Assembly (NCBI GenBank): GCA_003648125.1
Contig: QMOE01000075.1
Coordinates: forward strand, 1 to 8,276
Origin: Chloroflexota bacterium
Lineage (GTDB): Bacteria; Chloroflexota; Anaerolineae; B4-G1
Direction: 5' to 3'
Length of the DNA: 8,276 nt
Of the stretch, positions 6,945-8,276 are shown piece after piece. Position 1 is the first letter of the stretch, and each line of letters begins with the position of its first letter. Made by a program: the position numbers and the translations under genes. The notes under the pieces were generated by a model that worked only from the letters and a program-made list of their open reading frames with translations, searched no databases and was not told the origin of the DNA.

Positions 6945-8276
6945 CTACTTTCCCGCGGTCCCATAGACTGCCTCGATTCGCTCTTCGAACGGAATTTCGA
7001 GCAGGTCTGGCATGCGCCAGTCGCCGCTCTTGCCCCACTTGGAGGCGTCGTACTCTGGCAAGCCCAGCGCGGCCCGTTTCTTGTCAATGTGCTCTATCGC
7101 GCGGCGGACGATCTCCTCGCGTTCTTCGATAAACTCCATTTTGCCGCCGACTTTTTCCTCCCAGCCCTCGCTGATGAGGCGCACGACCTCTGGACTGCCA
7201 GAGACCGGGCCGTCGTTCCCGCCCATGATGACGTAGGCCCCGGAGGCCACGCAGTAGGTGGCGATGGAGATGGCCTTCTCGCTCATCCACTCGGAGGCCA
7301 TACCGACGGCCGGAATGTCCGAGATGTCCTCGCCCAGGCCGCCCTCGGTCGCCATTTGCGAGAGAATGGTCAGGATACGAGAGTTATCCACGCAGGAACC
7401 CATGTGGAGCACCGGCGGCATGCCGACTGTCTCACAGACCTCGCGCAGGCCAGGGCCGGCCTTTTCCAGCGCCATCTCGGGCGTCATGTGCCCCGCTTTG
7501 GCGGCGGCGATGGCCGCGCAGCCGGTCTCGACCACCAGGATGTCATTCTTGATGAACTCTTCCACCACGTAATTGTGAAAGCTGTCGTGGGGGATGCGGG
7601 CGTTGTTGCAACCAATGTTGGCAACCACGCCCCGGATGCGCCCGGCCATGATGGCGTCGTTCAACGGGCGCAGTGAGCCGCGATAAAAGCCGCCCAGCGC
7701 ATAGTCAACGTACTCGTGGGAAAAACCGGGGACCATCGAGTTGTATCCCTCTTGAGGGATACGTGTCTCGCCTCGCTCGGGGAAGTGGTCAATCGCCCGG
7801 CGGATGATCTCTTTGGCGATCTCTAGCGCCCGGCGCTCGTCGAACTCGATGTGCGTGGCGCCCTTGATCTTTACTTTGGGCGAGGTGGTGATCAGTTCAG
7901 TGTGAAACTTGTCCGCCACGGGCGCCAGTCCTTGCATGATGCACTGGATGTCCACCACCATCGCCTCGACCGCGCCGGTGAGGATCGCCAGTTCTTGCTG
8001 CAAAAAGTTGCCAGCCAGAGGGATTCCGCGCCGCATCAGCACCTCGTTAGCGGTACAGCACATGCCAGCCAGATTGATGCCGCTGGCTCCCTTGCTCTTG
8101 GCATATTCGATCATCTCGGGGTCCAGCGCTGCCGCGATGATCATCTCCGAAAGCGTTGGCTCGTGGCCGTGGATGACGATGTTGACTTTATCCTCGCTCA
8201 ACACACCCAGATTGGCCTGGGTCAGCACCGGGGCCGGCGTGCCAAAGAGGATGTCTGAAAAGTCGGTGCCGATCAT
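6945..8276 (-). CDS. acsA: Ni-Fe carbon monoxide dehydrogenase, C-terminal 443 residues (5' end outside window)
   Basis: Catalytic subunit of anaerobic CO dehydrogenase (CooS/AcsA family), which interconverts CO2 and CO at the Ni-Fe-S C-cluster and feeds CO to acetyl-CoA synthase. Numbering from the first visible residue, likely C-cluster ligands are the His of VIHGHEP (36/38), Cys74 in GMCCTANE, Cys112 in DIQCIM, Cys223 in NIGCNNARIP, Cys253 in ETGCAA and Cys295 in MGSCVDNSR. Cys74 to Cys112 is 38 residues and Cys223 to Cys253 is 30, as in the Moorella and Carboxydothermus enzymes. Lys334 in MSEKA fits the catalytic lysine. The ATG at the window edge is internal: family members are about 640 to 680 residues, and the first 200 or more, with the B- and D-cluster cysteines, lie beyond 8276. 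The gene ends with TAG 14 bases before the ACS gene. Position next to acsB favours the ACS-partner type over a stand-alone CooS. Confidence 0.95.
   Translation of the reverse strand: MIGTDFSDILFGTPAPVLTQANLGVLSEDKVNIVIHGHEPTLSEMIIAAALDPEMIEYAKSKGASGINLAGMCCTANEVLMRRGIPLAGNFLQQELAILTGAVEAMVVDIQCIMQGLAPVADKFHTELITTSPKVKIKGATHIEFDERRALEIAKEIIRRAIDHFPERGETRIPQEGYNSMVPGFSHEYVDYALGGFYRGSLRPLNDAIMAGRIRGVVANIGCNNARIPHDSFHNYVVEEFIKNDILVVETGCAAIAAAKAGHMTPEMALEKAGPGLREVCETVGMPPVLHMGSCVDNSRILTILSQMATEGGLGEDISDIPAVGMASEWMSEKAISIATYCVASGAYVIMGGNDGPVSGSPEVVRLISEGWEEKVGGKMEFIEEREEIVRRAIEHIDKKRAALGLPEYDASKWGKSGDWRMPDLLEIPFEERIEAVYGTAGK
7743..7762. repeat. 20-base near-perfect palindrome inside the CODH gene
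   Basis: GTATCCCT (7743-7750) pairs with AGGGATAC (7755-7762) around four bases whose outer C and G also pair, giving an 8 to 9 bp stem. It encodes IPQEGY in the CODH, so it may simply reflect coding constraint. No role is assigned. Confidence 0.5.

Noticed and set aside
8274..8276. ATG at the window edge as the start of CODH
   Set aside because: The sequence from this Met is conserved internal CODH sequence; the N-terminal part with the B- and D-cluster cysteines must lie upstream outside the window.

Overview
The window is a tightly packed, single-strand (all minus) segment of a Wood-Ljungdahl (reductive acetyl-CoA) gene cluster. Read in the direction of transcription, from high to low coordinates, it holds four genes. 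First is the C-terminal two thirds of an anaerobic Ni carbon monoxide dehydrogenase (acsA/cooS type). Second is a 1212-residue protein that joins a bacterial three-domain acetyl-CoA synthase (acsB) to the small corrinoid-protein subunit (acsD/cdhD) through a long Ala/Pro/Val linker. Third is the large corrinoid iron-sulfur subunit acsC/cdhE. Fourth is a nearly complete RACo-type reductive activator of the corrinoid protein (ferredoxin plus ASKHA ATPase). Spacers are 14, 67 and 57 bases, so the set is almost certainly one operon. No stretch over 300 bases lacks a gene.

The genes form one functional unit. CODH reduces CO2 to CO. The corrinoid protein (AcsC plus the CdhD domain) carries the methyl group. 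ACS condenses CO, methyl and CoA at its A-cluster. RACo uses ATP to rescue the corrinoid protein when its cobalt falls to Co(II). All visible metal-ligand residues are intact: the A-cluster cysteines have exactly the spacing known from Moorella thermoacetica, and AcsC has its N-terminal CX2CX4CX16C motif. The methyltransferase acsE, the Ni-insertion ATPase cooC and any promoter must lie outside the window.

The most striking signal is inside the fused acsB-cdhD gene, at the end of the linker just before the CdhD domain (minus strand, about 4321 to 4266). There a Shine-Dalgarno-like GGAGGTG, an in-frame A AAA AAA slippery heptamer inside an A8 run, a GC-rich hairpin and a UAG stop three codons into the -1 frame occur in the same order as in the E. 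coli dnaX frameshift signal. If it works, the one gene would make both an 881-residue ACS without CdhD and the 1212-residue ACS-CdhD fusion. Other oddities are an apparent AUC start codon for the RACo gene at ideal distance from a strong Shine-Dalgarno, and two inverted repeats filling the two longer intergenic spacers.

The organism is a strict anaerobe with moderately high GC content. The bacterial-type ACS N-terminal domain argues against a methanogen. A Chloroflexota (Anaerolineae or Dehalococcoidia-like) or similar subsurface bacterium is a plausible guess, but the window alone does not decide it.
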